From: Bacteroidota bacterium
GTDB taxonomy: Bacteria > Bacteroidota > Bacteroidia > Bacteroidales > Dysgonomonadaceae
DNA length: 14,103 bases
NCBI GenBank assembly: GCA_023399295.1
Contig: JAEWQF010000043.1
Location: 1 to 14,103, forward strand
Reading direction: 5' to 3'
Part shown: positions 13,263 to 14,103 of the stretch, one piece after another
Layout: each line of letters opens with the position of its first letter
Numbering within the stretch: position 1 is the stretch's first letter
Notes under the pieces: model-generated
Database searches by the model: none
What the model saw: only the letters and a program-made list of their open reading frames with translations
What the model was told of the DNA's origin: nothing
Position numbers and translations under genes: made by a program

Positions 13263-14103
13263 ATGAACAAATTTGACTCAAAAATACCCAAAGGACCTCT
13301 TGCCGAGAAATGGACCAACTATAAGAATCATCAGAAGCTGGTGAATCCGGCCAACAAACGCCGCCTCGACATCATCGTGGTGGGTACGGGACTGGCCGGT
13401 GCCTCTGCCGCCGCCTCACTGGGTGAGATGGGATTCAAGGTGCACAGCTTCTGCATCCAGGACTCACCCCGCCGCGCACATTCCATTGCCGCACAGGGTG
13501 GAATCAATGCCGCCAAGAACTACCCCAACGACGGTGACTCGGTTTACCGTCTCTTCTACGATACCATCAAGGGAGGTGACTACCGTGCCCGCGAAGCCAA
13601 CGTCTATCGTCTGGCGGAGGTATCGAACAGCATCATCGACCAGTGTGTGGCACAGGGGGTACCCTTTGCCCGCGAGTATGGCGGTCTGCTCGACAACCGC
13701 TCCTTTGGTGGCGCACAGGTATCCCGCACTTTCTATGCCCGCGGACAGACCGGCCAACAGCTGCTGCTGGGTGCCTATTCCGCACTGAGCCGCGCCATAC
13801 ACAACAAACAGGTGGAGCTCTACACCCGCTATGAGATGGTGGACCTGGTGATTATCGACGGTCGTGCCCGCGGCATCATCGCCCGCAACCTGGTGACAGG
13901 TAAGCTGGAACGGTTCGCCGCACATGCGGTGGTGATCGCCACCGGTGGCTACGGCAACACCTTCTTCCTCTCCACCAACGCCATGACCTCCAACGGGTCG
14001 GCAGCATGGCAGTGCTACAAGAAAGGAGCCTATTTTGCCAACCCCTGCATGGCACAGATACACCCCACCTGCATCCCGGTGCATGGTGAGTTCCAGTCGA
14101 AGC
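13263..14103 (+). CDS. sdhA: Succinate dehydrogenase/fumarate reductase flavoprotein subunit, N-terminal part (cut by window edge)
   Basis: The catalytic subunit that interconverts succinate and fumarate with covalently bound FAD. The frame is open from the ATG at 13263 through the window end, giving 280 residues of a family usually about 640-660 long. FAD-binding motifs are DIIVVGTGLAGASAAASL (36-53, the GxGxxG fold) and IATGGYGN (225-232). His73 in RRAHSIAAQGGINAA is placed as the residue joined to FAD in the family. AQIHPTCIPVHGEF (264-277) holds the conserved HPT of the active-site region. The N-terminal leader of about 35 residues before the FAD domain is typical of the Bacteroidota/Bacillus-type enzyme. 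It follows sdhC by 18 bases; the iron-sulfur subunit gene is expected just beyond the window. Confidence 0.95.
   Translation, partial: MNKFDSKIPKGPLAEKWTNYKNHQKLVNPANKRRLDIIVVGTGLAGASAAASLGEMGFKVHSFCIQDSPRRAHSIAAQGGINAAKNYPNDGDSVYRLFYDTIKGGDYRAREANVYRLAEVSNSIIDQCVAQGVPFAREYGGLLDNRSFGGAQVSRTFYARGQTGQQLLLGAYSALSRAIHNKQVELYTRYEMVDLVIIDGRARGIIARNLVTGKLERFAAHAVVIATGGYGNTFFLSTNAMTSNGSAAWQCYKKGAYFANPCMAQIHPTCIPVHGEFQSK

Noticed and set aside
13464..14084. Minus-strand reading frame of 206 codons opposite sdhA
   Set aside because: Antisense to a highly conserved flavoprotein; its His/Gly/Val-rich product is what codon bias of the true gene produces on the other strand.
1..14103. Search for a defence system, CRISPR array, insertion sequence or tRNA
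   Set aside because: No direct repeats with regular spacers, no transposase or integrase, no cloverleaf and no known defence genes; every sizeable stretch is covered by conserved genes.

Overview
The window looks like ordinary chromosome from a member of the Bacteroidota, most likely order Bacteroidales. Three things point there. Several genes are preceded by the Bacteroidota sigma-ABfr type -7 box (TAnnTTTG) instead of an E. coli-like -10/-35. Two DUF4252 lipoprotein-like secreted proteins flank an ECF sigma factor. The succinate dehydrogenase/fumarate reductase is of the diheme b558 type in the order cytochrome b then flavoprotein. The family-level placement (for example Dysgonomonadaceae-like) is only a guess. 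No tRNA, rRNA, CRISPR array, insertion sequence, integrase or phage gene was found.

Layout. 1-1881 (minus): xseA-xseB-ispD, a tightly packed unit with exonuclease VII subunits followed by the start of the MEP-pathway cytidylyltransferase; ispD runs off the left edge. 1949-4054 (minus): a compact regulatory unit, DUF4252 protein - ECF sigma factor - single-pass membrane protein (putative anti-sigma) - second DUF4252 protein, closed by a clear intrinsic terminator. 4141-7434 (minus): a flippase-like LPG_synthase_TM protein, the dipeptidase PepD, a HemG-like flavodoxin and a small two-helix membrane protein, closed by another intrinsic terminator. 7563-9384 (plus): rsmA and corA from a divergent promoter. 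9397-11177 (minus): a DUF2156 protein and a GNAT acetyltransferase. 11235-12305 (minus): trpS with its own promoter and terminator. 12404-14103 (plus): the start of the sdh/frd operon (cytochrome b, then the flavoprotein, which runs off the right edge), with palindromes upstream of its promoter.

Most genes are housekeeping: DNA repair, isoprenoid precursor synthesis, 16S rRNA dimethylation, Mg2+ transport, tRNA charging and respiration. The part least explained by established knowledge is the four-gene sigma/DUF4252 operon, in which two diverged paralogues of an exported protein bracket a sigma factor and a membrane protein. It reads as a self-contained envelope-sensing module of unknown stimulus. 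Nothing else in the window looks like a defence system or mobile element.
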